Positions 41,771-49,582 of a stretch of 49,582 nucleotides of DNA are shown one piece after another. The number at the start of each line of letters is the position of its first letter. Positions within the stretch are counted from its first letter, which is position 1. The stretch is from the NCBI GenBank assembly GCA_025936995.1, contig JAICSH010000011.1:1-49582 (forward strand), read 5' to 3'. Under the pieces are notes generated by a model. It searched no databases and was not told the DNA's origin. It saw nothing but the letters and a program-made list of their open reading frames with translations. The position numbers and the translations under genes are program-made. This DNA comes from Thermoleophilia bacterium. Its GTDB lineage: Bacteria; Actinomycetota; Thermoleophilia; Gaiellales; Gaiellaceae.

Positions 41771-42157
41771 GGTCTCGACCAAGAGCTTGCGGAGCCTCGA
41801 GTCGTCGGTCCCGGCGAAGAGATCGCGCTCGGCCGCGTCGACGCTCTCATCCGCTCTCGCGAGCAGCCGCGTACCGGGCCCGGTCAGCTCCGCCGGCCGG
41901 ATGCGGCCCCGCGTCCGGTCGGGATGCCGCAGCACCAGGCCGCGCCGCTCGAGTCGCGCCAGCACCTCGTTCATCGCCTGGGGGGTGATCAGTGATCGCC
42001 GCGCAAGCTGCGCGTTCGAGAGCCCCGTCCGCGCGCGGAGGACCGAAAGGGTCGTGTACTCCTGCAGCGACAGCCCATGTGACCCAAGCGCGCCGGCGAG
42101 CTGCCGCCGGACGACGCGGTCGAGCCTGCCGACGAGATAGCTGACACGCGGCTCCAT
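41744..42157 (-). CDS. MarR-family regulator of the hydroxycinnamate operon
   Basis: 137 aa. HTH: LSNAQLARRSLITPQAMNEVLARLERRGLVLRHPDRTRGRIRPAELT with an Arg-rich wing. MarR proteins such as CouR and FerR control hydroxycinnamate genes in other bacteria, with the CoA thioester as inducer, so the context is consistent. The ATG is preceded by TACGCT 7 bp upstream (leaderless pattern). It is 31 bp upstream of ech on the same strand, with the operator between them. Confidence 0.85.
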   Translation of the reverse strand: MEPRVSYLVGRLDRVVRRQLAGALGSHGLSLQEYTTLSVLRARTGLSNAQLARRSLITPQAMNEVLARLERRGLVLRHPDRTRGRIRPAELTGPGTRLLARADESVDAAERDLFAGTDDSRLRKLLVETLRRADDSH

Positions 42158-42184
42158 CGCTCGGAGCGTACGTCCGCTCCCGGC

Positions 42185-43303
42185 TCAGCCCCAGATCTCG
42201 GCGGCGGTCTCGACGATGAGGCGAAGCTTCGCCTCCTCCTCCTCGAGGGTGAGCATGTTGCCCTCGACCGTGGACGAGAAGCCGCACTGGGGCGAGAGGC
42301 AGAGCTGCTCGACGTCGGCATACCGGCTCGCCTCCTCGACGCGCCGCTTCAGCTCGTCCTTGCGTTCGAGCTCGCCGCGCTTCGTCGTCACGAGCCCGAG
42401 CACGACGACCTTGCCCTTCGGCAGGAAGCGCAGCGGCTCGAAGCCGCCCGAGCGCTCATCGTCCCACTCCATGAAGAACCCGTCGACCTCGAGCTCGTTG
42501 AAGAGCGCCTCGGCGACGAAGTCGTAGCTCCCCTCCGCGGCCCACGAGGAGCGGAAGTTGCCGCGGCACATGTGGGTCGTCACCGCCATTCCTTCCGGAC
42601 GCCCGGCGAGCGCCTCGTTGATGTGACGGATGTACTCGACGTGCTGACGGTCGGGGTCGCCGCCGATCGAGGCGACGTACTCGCGTTGGTGCGGATCGTT
42701 CAGATAGGCGAGGCTCGTGTCGTCGAACTGGAGGTACCGGCAGCCGACGTCTCCGAGGCGGCGCACCTCCTCTCGGTAGGCAGCGGTGAGGTCGGCCCAG
42801 AAGGAGTCGAGATCGGGATACAGCGATTCGTCGATCGCGGCCCGGCCGCCGCGGTAGTGGACCATGCTCGGCGACGGGATCGTCAACTTGGGGACGGCGC
42901 GCGTGACGGTGTCCTGAAGGAAGCGGAAGGCTTCGCCGAAGATCGTCTCGGAGACGCCGAGGCGTCCGTTCACGTGCAGGGCAGCCGGAGTGAACTCGAT
43001 CTCGCCCTCGGGGTTGAAGAACCGGACCGAGATGTGCCCAGCCTCCTTCGTGATGCCGTCGAGCTGGTAGATGAAGTCCATGTGCCAGGAGGCGCGGCGG
43101 AACTCGCCGTCCGTCGCCGAGCGCAGTCCGGCCTGCTCCTGCAGGCGCACGACGTCCCGGATCGCACCGTCCTCGGCCGCGCGCAGGCCCGCGTCGTCGA
43201 GGCGGCCGGCGGCATGTTCCTCGCGGGCGCGCAGGAGCTCGGGCGGGCGAAGCAGGCTGCCGACATGGTCGGCGCGGAACGGCGGCGAGTCCCGAGGGGC
43301 CAC
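42185..43303 (-). CDS. short MetE-like (cobalamin-independent methionine synthase C-terminal) protein
   Basis: 372 aa with the zinc barrel of MetE but not its N-terminal half. Ligands are visible as H244 and C246 in TTHMCRGNF, C340 in SPQCGFSS, and a Glu in the FFMEWDDE block (E279). The N-terminal FRADHVGSLLRPP motif is typical of these stand-alone proteins. Members of this group are methyltransferases with varied methyl donors, not necessarily folate. GTG at 43303, with a TATACA -10 7 bp upstream. It is divergent from the amidase and 28 bp from marR. Whether it belongs to the hydroxycinnamate genes is unknown. Confidence 0.8.
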   Translation of the reverse strand: MAPRDSPPFRADHVGSLLRPPELLRAREEHAAGRLDDAGLRAAEDGAIRDVVRLQEQAGLRSATDGEFRRASWHMDFIYQLDGITKEAGHISVRFFNPEGEIEFTPAALHVNGRLGVSETIFGEAFRFLQDTVTRAVPKLTIPSPSMVHYRGGRAAIDESLYPDLDSFWADLTAAYREEVRRLGDVGCRYLQFDDTSLAYLNDPHQREYVASIGGDPDRQHVEYIRHINEALAGRPEGMAVTTHMCRGNFRSSWAAEGSYDFVAEALFNELEVDGFFMEWDDERSGGFEPLRFLPKGKVVVLGLVTTKRGELERKDELKRRVEEASRYADVEQLCLSPQCGFSSTVEGNMLTLEEEEAKLRLIVETAAEIWG

Positions 43304-43324
43304 GGCGTCGTGTATATCGCACCG
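43304..43324. promoter_or_regulatory. 21-bp divergent start-to-start region with a shared -10 element
   Basis: A GTATATC core (43312-43318) reads TATATC rightward (6 bp before the amidase ATG) and TATACA leftward (7 bp before the MetE-like GTG). Each would start transcription at or next to the first codon. -35 elements would lie inside the opposite genes and are weak. Confidence 0.5.
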
Positions 43325-44656
43325 ATGGCGCACCCTGCTGACCTGGGCGTCCTGGAGGCCGCAGACGCGCTCGCGCGACGGGAGCTCTCCTCGCGCGAGC
43401 TGACGGAGGCGTGTCTCGGGCGGATCGTCGAGCGTGATGGGACGCACAGCTTCGAGGGAGACCTGGCGTCCGTGAACGCGTGGGTGCGCGTGTACGAGGA
43501 GGACGCTCTCGCGGCGGCAGACGCGGCCGACGCGCGGCTCGCCGCGGGCGACGCGCCGGCGTTGTGCGGCGTGCCGATAGCGCTCAAGGACCTCTACGCG
43601 GTCGCCGGGAAGCCGCTGACCGGTTCGAGCCGCGTCCTCGACGAGGTCCCGGAGCGCGACTGCGACGTCTGGGCGCGGCTGCGGTCCGACGGGGCGGTAC
43701 TGCTCGGGCACGTGCACACGCACGAGCTCGCCGCCGGCGGGACGACCGACCAGGTCGGGAATCCGTGGGACCTCTCACGCTCGCCCGGCGGCTCGAGCGG
43801 CGGGTCGGCCGCGGCGCTCGCGACCCGCACGACGCCGGCCGCGACCGGCACCGACACCGCGGGTTCGCTGCGCATCCCATCGGCTCTCTGTGGCACCTCG
43901 ACGGTGAAGCCGACGTTCGGAACCGTCCCGATGCGCGGGATCTTCCCGCTCGCGGCATCCCTCGACCACGCCGGCCCGATGGCGCGGACGGTGGCGGACT
44001 GCGAGCCCCTGCTCGCGTGCATGGCGGCGACCCCGGCGCTGGTGGAACGCCGACCGCTGCGCCGGGTGGCGCTCTCGCCGCGAGTCGCGGAGCTCGACCC
44101 GGACGTCGCCGACGGGCTGGACCGCGCGCTGGCGGAGCTGCCGCTCGTCGACGCCCCGCCGCCGGAGGTCGACCTCGACCCCGGGCCAGCCTTCCTCTCC
44201 GCGCTCTGCGCCGAGATGCTGGCGCACCACCGGAAACTCGCCGACCGGCGCGAGCTCTATCGGCCGTCCGTGCGCGGTTTTCTCGAGCACGCGGAGCGGA
44301 ACGCGCTGAGCGCAGCCGAGCTCGCAGCGGTGCAGGATCGCCGGCGGGAGGACCGCCGACGCTGGCTCGACTGGCTCGCGGAGCACCGCCTCGACGCGAT
44401 CGCCGAGCCGACGGTGCCGATCGTCGCGCGCCCACGTGGAGCCGGGTATGACGCACCGTTCACCGACGTCGCCGAGATCTCGCTCACGCACTACTGGAAC
44501 TGGGTCGGGCTCCCGGTCGTCGCGCTGCCGTCCGGGCTCGGCAGTAGGAGCGGTCTCCCGACGAGCATCTCGCTCATCGGTGCGGACGGCGCCGAGTGGG
44601 ACCTGCTCGCCGCGGGCGCCGCGCTGCAGGATCTGCTCGGCGTGCCGTCGCCGTGA
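43325..44656 (+). CDS. amidase-signature family hydrolase
   Basis: 443 aa of the amidase signature family (GatA/AmiE-like). The Ser-cisSer-Lys triad is K88 in ALKDLYAV, S157 in GGSSGGSAAA and S181 in TAGSLRIPSALCG, with a normal glycine-rich loop. The C-terminal part after residue 230 is shorter than in GatA and has no partner genes, so it is a stand-alone amidase. It hydrolyses amides, possibly of aryl or acyl amino acid type. Leaderless-type start at ATG 43325. The frame is open far upstream but that is the opposite gene. Confidence 0.85.
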   Translation: MAHPADLGVLEAADALARRELSSRELTEACLGRIVERDGTHSFEGDLASVNAWVRVYEEDALAAADAADARLAAGDAPALCGVPIALKDLYAVAGKPLTGSSRVLDEVPERDCDVWARLRSDGAVLLGHVHTHELAAGGTTDQVGNPWDLSRSPGGSSGGSAAALATRTTPAATGTDTAGSLRIPSALCGTSTVKPTFGTVPMRGIFPLAASLDHAGPMARTVADCEPLLACMAATPALVERRPLRRVALSPRVAELDPDVADGLDRALAELPLVDAPPPEVDLDPGPAFLSALCAEMLAHHRKLADRRELYRPSVRGFLEHAERNALSAAELAAVQDRRREDRRRWLDWLAEHRLDAIAEPTVPIVARPRGAGYDAPFTDVAEISLTHYWNWVGLPVVALPSGLGSRSGLPTSISLIGADGAEWDLLAAGAALQDLLGVPSP

Positions 44657-44686
44657 TCGGCCTCGCCTCGTGCAGCGCCGCCCATC

Positions 44687-44702
44687 GCCGGGTCAGCCCG
44701 GC
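44687..44702. terminator. short hairpin between amidase and iclR genes
   Basis: GCCGGG (44687-44692) and CCCGGC (44697-44702) flank a TCAG loop containing the start of the iclR stop codon; convergent genes. Weak but positioned correctly. Confidence 0.4.
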
Positions 44703-45499
44703 TGGTAGCCGAGATGCGCGGAGACCTCGGCGGCCGCGCGCCGCAGCGTCCCTCCGAGTCGCGCCGTGAGGTCCTGCATCGAGATCATCGAGCTGTGCAC
44801 CGCCAGGTTGACCGCCGCGACCGCGTCCCCGTGAAAGTCGAAGATCGGCGCGGCGATCGACCGCAAGCCGTACGCGAGCTCCTCGTTGTTGACGGCGAAT
44901 CCCTGCTCTCGCACGCGCTCGAGCTCCGCGAGCAGCGCGCTCCGTGACGTGATCGTGTTCGGGCCACGGCGGGCGAACTCGAGGCCGTCGAGCACGGCGT
45001 CTTGCAGCGGCTCGGAAAGATGGGCGAGCAGCACCTTCCCGAGCGAAGTGCAGTACGCGGGCAGGCGCGACCCGACGTGGAGGTTGAGGTCGATCTCTCG
45101 CTGGCCCGGCCGGGTGCTGCGGCAGCGCTCGACGTAAACGATGTCGTTCCCGTCGAGGATCGCCATGTTGACCGTGAACCCCGTCGCGTCGCTCAAGCGG
45201 CGCAGGTGTGGCGCGGCGATCTCGCGCACCTCCATCGAGTTGATCGCGGAGAAACCGAGGTCGAGCACGCGCGGCCCGAGCCGGTACTTCTTCGTCTCCA
45301 AGTCCTGCTGCAGGTACCCGAGCGTCGCGAGCGTGGCGACGTAGCGGTGGGTGGTGCTTCGGCTGAGGCCGACCTGGCGGCCGAGCTCGCTCACGCCGAG
45401 CTGCGGCCGGCCGGAGCGGAAGGCCGAGAGGATCTGAAGTCCACGCTCGAGCGACTGCGAGTAGGACATCCGTCCCGTTTGGGCCGCGCCGCCGACCAT
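44693..45499 (-). CDS. IclR-family transcriptional regulator
   Basis: 268 aa. The N-terminal winged helix covers about 12-75 (QSLERGLQILSAF, then VSELGRQVGLSRSTTHRYVATLATLGYLQQD). The C-terminal effector-binding domain includes the SLGKVLLAHL and RSIAAPIFDFHGDAVAAVNL blocks. IclR proteins sense aromatic or short-chain acids. It is divergent from the liv-type importer, with a candidate operator at 45541-45551, and probably controls that operon. ATG 45499 is supported by TAGGAT 7 bp upstream, a leaderless pattern; ATG 45469 is an alternative. Confidence 0.9.
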   Translation of the reverse strand: MVGGAAQTGRMSYSQSLERGLQILSAFRSGRPQLGVSELGRQVGLSRSTTHRYVATLATLGYLQQDLETKKYRLGPRVLDLGFSAINSMEVREIAAPHLRRLSDATGFTVNMAILDGNDIVYVERCRSTRPGQREIDLNLHVGSRLPAYCTSLGKVLLAHLSEPLQDAVLDGLEFARRGPNTITSRSALLAELERVREQGFAVNNEELAYGLRSIAAPIFDFHGDAVAAVNLAVHSSMISMQDLTARLGGTLRRAAAEVSAHLGYQPG

Positions 45500-45540
45500 G
45501 TCCGAGATCCTAGAACAGCACGTCGGTGTTCGAGTAGTCG

Positions 45541-45580
45541 GGACACTGTCCTTGACAGCCGATACGGGCCCTCGTAGCGT
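45541..45580 (+). promoter_or_regulatory. promoter of the liv-type ABC operon with inverted repeat
   Basis: TTGACA (45552-45557), a 17-nt spacer and TAGCGT (45575-45580). Just upstream GGACA-C-TGTCC (45541-45551) is a palindrome, and TGTC-CTT-GACA (45547-45557) is a second inverted repeat over the -35. Both are candidate IclR sites. The leader of about 45 nt ends with an AGGAGG Shine-Dalgarno (45623-45628). Confidence 0.6.
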
Positions 45581-45632
45581 CGCCCTCGTTCGCCCTTATC
45601 GAACGACCGCATACCGACCTCTAGGAGGGTCC

Positions 45633-46973
45633 ATGTCGGACGAGTACGGAAGCGGCAAGGTCACCAGACGGGACCTGCTCAAGCGCGCCGGGGCGGGCGC
45701 GGTGGGCGTCGCGGTCTCGGGCGTGTTCGCGGAGCCCGTCTGGGCGCGCGCCAAGACCTGGGACGCGAGCAACACGATCAAGATCGGATTCGTCAGCCCG
45801 CTCACCGGTCCGGCGGCCGGATTCGGCGAGGGCGACCCCTACATCATCGGTCTCGCCAAGCATGCCTGGCGTCACGGGACGACGATCGGCGGCAAGCATT
45901 ACGCAGTCGAGGTCGTGAAGAAGGACAGCCAATCCGACCCCGCCAAGGCCGCACAGGTCGCGAACGAGCTGATCCACTCGACCGGCATCGACCTGATGCT
46001 GACGACGTCGACACCGGAAGTGGTCAATCCGGTCGCGGACGCGTGCGAGGCGGCAGGCGTGCCGTGCGTCGGCACCGTCGACCCGTGGGAGTCGTTCTAC
46101 TTCGGTCGGGGGGCGAAGCCGGGCGGCCGGAACCCCTTCCGCTACTCGTTCCTGTTCAGCTTCGGCACGGCGCAGTTCGCGTCGGCCTACGAGCACCTGT
46201 GGCCACAGGTCAAGACGAACAAGCACGTCGGCGTCATGTACCCGAACGACACCGACGGCAACGCGTTCCGCGCCAGCCTGATCCCCCTGCTCGAGAAGGC
46301 CGGCTACAAGGTCTTCGACCCGGGCGGCTACCAGGACGGGCAGACCGACTACACGTCGCTGATCTCGTACTGGAAGAAGCACGACTGCCAGATCTTCCAC
46401 TGCGCCCCGATCCCGCCCGACTTCACCACCTGCTGGAAGCAGGCCGCCCAGCAGGGTTACACGAAGATGTGCCGGGTCGCGCAGCTGGCGAAGACCGGAC
46501 TCTTCCCGTCGCAGATCGCGGCGTCCGGCAAGCTCGGCCCGCTGCTCGCGAGCGGCGCCTACTGGACGCCGACCTTCCCGTACAAGTCGTCGTTGACCGG
46601 CATCAGCTCGAAAGAGATCGGCGACGGCTACACGAGGAAGACCGGGCGCCAGTGGAACCAGCAGCTCGGAGCCTCGTTGTCCCTCTTCGACGTCGCCCAG
46701 GCGGTACTGCACAAGGCGGGCGATCCGAAGGACAAGAACAAGGTCACGGCCGCATTCCACCACCTCAAGGTGGAAACGCCGTCAGGAGTGCTGCATTGGG
46801 GAACAGGTGGCAAGCACAACCCGGTGCCGCCGGTGGTCACGACGCCGATCATCGGTGGACAGTGGGTGCACACACCGAAGGGGAGCAAGTTCCCCCTCGA
46901 CTTCGTCCTCTGCGAGCATTCGGGAGACCCGCACGTTCCGATCAAGGCAAAGCTGAAGCGATATCCAGGTTGA
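45633..46973 (+). CDS. branched-chain-amino-acid-type ABC binding protein (Tat-exported)
   Basis: 446 aa. The N-terminal twin-arginine motif [10 protein letters not shown] (R12, R13) and hydrophobic stretch to about residue 35 suggest Tat export. The mature part is a Peripla_BP_6 protein: [20 protein letters not shown] (about 46-65), the [20 protein letters not shown] block, and the [14 protein letters not shown] second-lobe strand. ATG 45633 has a good AGGAGG. The ligand may be an amino acid, short-chain amide or an aromatic acid; the IclR and amidase neighbours favour an organic acid or amide over leucine. Start of the liv-type operon, coupled to livG by TGATG. Confidence 0.9.
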   Translation: MSDEYGSGKVTRRDLLKRAGAGAVGVAVSGVFAEPVWARAKTWDASNTIKIGFVSPLTGPAAGFGEGDPYIIGLAKHAWRHGTTIGGKHYAVEVVKKDSQSDPAKAAQVANELIHSTGIDLMLTTSTPEVVNPVADACEAAGVPCVGTVDPWESFYFGRGAKPGGRNPFRYSFLFSFGTAQFASAYEHLWPQVKTNKHVGVMYPNDTDGNAFRASLIPLLEKAGYKVFDPGGYQDGQTDYTSLISYWKKHDCQIFHCAPIPPDFTTCWKQAAQQGYTKMCRVAQLAKTGLFPSQIAASGKLGPLLASGAYWTPTFPYKSSLTGISSKEIGDGYTRKTGRQWNQQLGASLSLFDVAQAVLHKAGDPKDKNKVTAAFHHLKVETPSGVLHWGTGGKHNPVPPVVTTPIIGGQWVHTPKGSKFPLDFVLCEHSGDPHVPIKAKLKRYPG

Positions 46974-47725
46974 TGACCGAAGCAGGCGGCACGGCACTGC
47001 TCGCGGCCGTCGGGGTGAAGAAGCGGTTCGGTGCGCTCGTCGTACTGGACGGCATAGACGTCACCGTCGGGGCCGGCGAGGCAGTTGGCATCGTCGGCCC
47101 CAACGGCGCCGGAAAGACGACATTGCTCAGCGTGTTCGCGGGCTCGCAGCGCCCGGACGGCGGTGAGATCCGCTTCGGCGGGCGCGACGTCACGTCGGTC
47201 GGGCCGGCGGCACGATGCCGCCTCGGGATCGGTCGGGCGCACCAAGTGCCGAAGCCGTTCGGCGGCATGACCGTGTTCGAGAACGTGCTTGTCGGGGCGT
47301 CCGCGGGAGGGCGGCGGCGCGGGAAGGACGCCTACCGACAGGTCGTCCAGGTACTCGACCAGTGCGAGCTGACCGGGCTGGCCAATCGAACGGCCGAGTC
47401 GCTCGGGCTCCTGCACCGAAAGCGGCTCGAGCTCGCCCGGGCGCTCGCCACCTCTCCGCAGATCCTGCTCCTCGACGAGATCGGCGCCGGCCTGACCGAC
47501 GAGGAGGCCGCCCAGCTCGTCGCGACGATACGCGAGGTCCGAAGCCGCGAGGTCGCCATCGTCTGGATCGAGCACATCGTCCACGTTCTCGTGCAGGCCG
47601 TCGAGCGGCTGATCGCCATGGACGGAGGCAGGATCATCGCCGAGGGCGACCCGCACGCCGTGATGAAGAACGCAACTGTCATCGACGCCTACCTCGGTAG
47701 CACGGCCGGGAGCCCGGTCGCATGA
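46973..47725 (+). CDS. livG: ABC importer ATPase LivG type
   Basis: 250-aa cytoplasmic ATPase. Walker A is GPNGAGKTT, the Q-loop VFENVLVGA region follows [11 protein letters not shown], Walker B is [12 protein letters not shown], and the H-loop IEHIVHVLV. The ABC signature, normally SxGQ, reads [17 protein letters not shown], a variant without Gly-Gln also seen in some members of this family. ATG overlaps the binding protein stop by 1 bp (TGATG). Confidence 0.9.
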   Translation: MTEAGGTALLAAVGVKKRFGALVVLDGIDVTVGAGEAVGIVGPNGAGKTTLLSVFAGSQRPDGGEIRFGGRDVTSVGPAARCRLGIGRAHQVPKPFGGMTVFENVLVGASAGGRRRGKDAYRQVVQVLDQCELTGLANRTAESLGLLHRKRLELARALATSPQILLLDEIGAGLTDEEAAQLVATIREVRSREVAIVWIEHIVHVLVQAVERLIAMDGGRIIAEGDPHAVMKNATVIDAYLGSTAGSPVA

Positions 47726-48444
47726 GCGCATTGCTGACCGTCGAGAGCCTCGACGTCCGCCACGGGCTGCTGCAGGCCGTGCGGCAGGTGTCGTTCGAGG
47801 TCGCGGAGGGCGAGACGCTCGCGCTCGTCGGCGCGAACGGCGCGGGCAAGTCGACGCTGCTGCGGGCGATCGCCGGTGCGCACCGACCCGCCGCCGGTCG
47901 CATCGGCTTCGCCGGCCAGGACATCACCCGCAGGCCGGCACATCGGCGGGCACGTGCAGGCATTGCGCTCGTCCCGGAGGGCCGGCGACTGTTCCCCGAG
48001 CTGACGGTCGAAGAGAACCTGCAGGTCGCGAACGCCTCGCGGCGCTCGGGCTCGTGGGACGTCGACACCGTGCTGGAGGCCTTCCCGCTCCTCCAGCCGC
48101 TTCGCCGCAAACGGGCGGTGAGCCTCTCGGGCGGCGAACAGCAGGCAACAGCAATCGGGCGGGCGCTGATGACGAACCCCCGCCTGCTGCTCCTCGACGA
48201 GGTCTCGCTCGGGCTGGCGCCCGTCGTGGTCGAGGGCGTCTACCGCTCCCTCGCCAACTTGATCGAAGCCGGGACGACAATCCTTCTCGTCGAGCAGGAT
48301 CTCGCGCGCGCGATGGGCGCCGCCGACCGCGTCCTCTGCATGCTCGAGGGCCGCGTCGTCCTCGAGGGGCTGCGTGGCCAGCTCACGCGCGAGCAGGTGA
48401 CCGAGGCGTACTTCGGGCTACCGCGACAGGAGGCGACTGCGTGA
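47722..48444 (+). CDS. livF: ABC importer ATPase LivF type
   Basis: 240-aa cytoplasmic ATPase with a canonical signature: Walker [27 protein letters not shown], signature [15 protein letters not shown], Walker [14 protein letters not shown], and the H-loop LVEQDLA. It partners LivG. ATG overlaps the livG stop (ATGA). The short length and the [13 protein letters not shown]-type C-terminus are normal for LivF. Confidence 0.93.
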   Translation: MSALLTVESLDVRHGLLQAVRQVSFEVAEGETLALVGANGAGKSTLLRAIAGAHRPAAGRIGFAGQDITRRPAHRRARAGIALVPEGRRLFPELTVEENLQVANASRRSGSWDVDTVLEAFPLLQPLRRKRAVSLSGGEQQATAIGRALMTNPRLLLLDEVSLGLAPVVVEGVYRSLANLIEAGTTILLVEQDLARAMGAADRVLCMLEGRVVLEGLRGQLTREQVTEAYFGLPRQEATA

Positions 48445-49325
48445 CCTGGGTCGCGGCCGTCGTCCACGGGATCCTGCTCGGTGGCTTCTACGCACTGCTC
48501 GCGGCCGGGCTCGCGTTGCTGTTCGGAGTGATGAGGATCATCAACCTCGCACACGGCTCCCTCGCGCTCGTCGGCGCGTACATGTCGTACCTGCTTGTCG
48601 AGCACACCGGCTGGTCGACCTACCTGACCCTGCTGCCGGTGTTGCCCGGAGCGTTGATCGTGGGCTATCTCCTCCAGCGAACGATGCTCGAGCGCAGTCT
48701 GCGGGCCGGCCAGCTCGTGCCGCTCCTGACCACGTTCGGACTCCTGATCGTGATCGCGAACCTGTTGCAGAGGCTCTTCTCGCCCGACGTGCACTCGCTC
48801 GACGAGGGCTCGATCGGCACCGCCGCCTGGCAGACGACCTCCTCTCTCGCCATCCCGTGGTTCGACGTGCTGACGCTCGGGATCGCGGTGGCCGTCCTTG
48901 GCGGGCTGCACCTCGTGCTCCGCCGTACGCAGCTCGGCCGTGAACTGCGCGCGACCGCGGCGGACGCCGACACGGCAGAGCTTCTCGGCGTGAACTCCCG
49001 CACCGTCTACGCGCGGGCCACGGCGATCGCCGTCGCCACGGCCGCCCTCGCCGGCGTCTTCTACGGGATGCGCACCGGGTTCGACCCGAACCAGGGCGGG
49101 GCCGAGCTGCTCTACGCCTTCGAGGCCGTCGTCATCGGCGGGCTCGGCTCCCTGTGGGGCACGCTCGGGGGCGGCATCGTCCTCGGCGTCTCGCAGGAGA
49201 TCGGCGCTCAGATCAATCCCGAGTACTTCGCGATCGGCGGGCATCTCGTCTTTCTCGCCGTGCTCGTCGGGCGGAGCATGGCCCAGGCGAGCCGCATCCG
49301 GTACGCGCTGCGGCGGTTCGCATGA
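48441..49325 (+). CDS. livH: ABC importer permease LivH type
   Basis: 294-aa membrane permease with eight hydrophobic helices. The opening GILLGGFYALLAAGLALLFGVMRIINLAHG and the closing GGLGSLWGTLGGGIVLG motifs are those of LivH. The cytoplasmic loop RATAADADTAELLGVNSRTVYARATAIA contacts the ATPases. GTG overlaps the livF stop (GTGA). Confidence 0.93.
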   Translation: MTWVAAVVHGILLGGFYALLAAGLALLFGVMRIINLAHGSLALVGAYMSYLLVEHTGWSTYLTLLPVLPGALIVGYLLQRTMLERSLRAGQLVPLLTTFGLLIVIANLLQRLFSPDVHSLDEGSIGTAAWQTTSSLAIPWFDVLTLGIAVAVLGGLHLVLRRTQLGRELRATAADADTAELLGVNSRTVYARATAIAVATAALAGVFYGMRTGFDPNQGGAELLYAFEAVVIGGLGSLWGTLGGGIVLGVSQEIGAQINPEYFAIGGHLVFLAVLVGRSMAQASRIRYALRRFA

Positions 49326-49582
49326 GCGAGACCGCCGCCGCCGCTCCCGTGGCGCGGGACTTCCGCGTCCAGCGCTGGAGCTGGGTCTCGGTGCTCTTCT
49401 CGGGCGGGCTCGCCGGCATCGTCGCTGTGCTCGCGCTCGGCCCGGTCCTGCTCGGCGAGAACACGCAGAACAACCTGATCCAGCTCTACTTCCTGATGAT
49501 CATGGCGATGATGTGGAACGCGCTCGCCGGCTACGGTGGGCTCGTCTCCGTCGGCCAGCAGGGGTTCATCGGCCTCGGCGCG
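49322..49582 (+). CDS. livM: ABC importer permease LivM type (3' end outside window)
   Basis: 87 codons of a LivM-type permease. The ATG overlaps the livH stop (ATGA). A cytoplasmic tail (about 1-20) is followed by TM1 and the LMIMAMMWNALAGYGGLVSVGQQGFIGLGA stretch that marks the family. Frame is open at the last base; the rest lies outside. Confidence 0.9.
   Translation, partial: MSETAAAAPVARDFRVQRWSWVSVLFSGGLAGIVAVLALGPVLLGENTQNNLIQLYFLMIMAMMWNALAGYGGLVSVGQQGFIGLGA

Overview
The window is GC-rich and densely packed. There are about 48 protein genes, many 4-bp start/stop overlaps (ATGA, GTGA, TTGA), frequent GTG and TTG starts, and no RNA genes, CRISPR arrays, insertion sequences or phage genes that I can see. 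Codon bias toward G/C at third positions, a DasR-like GntR operator motif, WbbL-like glycosyltransferase and trehalose genes, and many TANNNT boxes placed 6-9 nt before start codons suggest Actinomycetota. A deep-branching soil lineage such as Thermoleophilia is my guess (inference, not proven by a marker gene). No gene-free stretch exceeds 300 bp; the four longest (about 220-270 bp) are listed as features.

Layout. (1) 1-6214, + strand: end of glgB, then treZ, treX/glgX and treY, a glycogen/trehalose (TreYZ route) operon with a perfect 33-bp palindrome between treX and treY. (2) 6368-11306, - strand: two two-component systems, an OmpR-type regulator with a HAMP sensor kinase, and a receiver-only protein with a large membrane GAF-GAF-PAS kinase. 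(3) 11531-15343: cell-surface group comprising a GT2 glycosyltransferase, an NAD-dependent sugar epimerase, a flippase-like membrane protein and a sulfotransferase-like protein, followed by a small exported protein of unknown function (15578-15994). (4) 16074-25252: amino-sugar/muropeptide-sugar catabolism, with a SIS-domain GlcN6P deaminase, nagA, a novel fusion of a TIM-barrel-like domain to a MurQ etherase, two ABC permeases, a sugar-binding protein, a GntR regulator and a divergent ABC ATPase. DasR-like operators sit in both promoter regions. (5) 25366-28260: 1-Cys peroxiredoxin, a tiny His-rich membrane protein, and a PAS-GGDEF-EAL protein. (6) 28286-32402: GFA and UBP zinc proteins, a methyltransferase, a VOC protein, and a MarR-controlled 14-TM MFS exporter. 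(7) 32399-38364, - strand: a complete five-gene peptide/nickel-type ABC importer. (8) 38635-43303, - strand: a hydroxycinnamate module consisting of an AstE/AspA-type hydrolase, a compact feruloyl-CoA-type ligase, a hydroxycinnamoyl-CoA hydratase-lyase (ech), a MarR regulator and a short MetE-like protein. (9) 43325-49582: an amidase, an IclR regulator, and a branched-chain-amino-acid-type ABC operon (Tat-exported binding protein, livG, livF, livH, and the start of livM) running off the end.

The most original item is the TIM-barrel-MurQ fusion (18195-20051) inside an amino-sugar ABC operon that contains nagA and a GlcN6P deaminase but no sugar kinase. It suggests a compact pathway for a MurNAc-containing or related amino-sugar ligand, controlled by a DasR/NagR-like repressor. 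A second suggestive grouping is the ech-fcs-hydrolase operon, which may feed on hydroxycinnamoyl conjugates.
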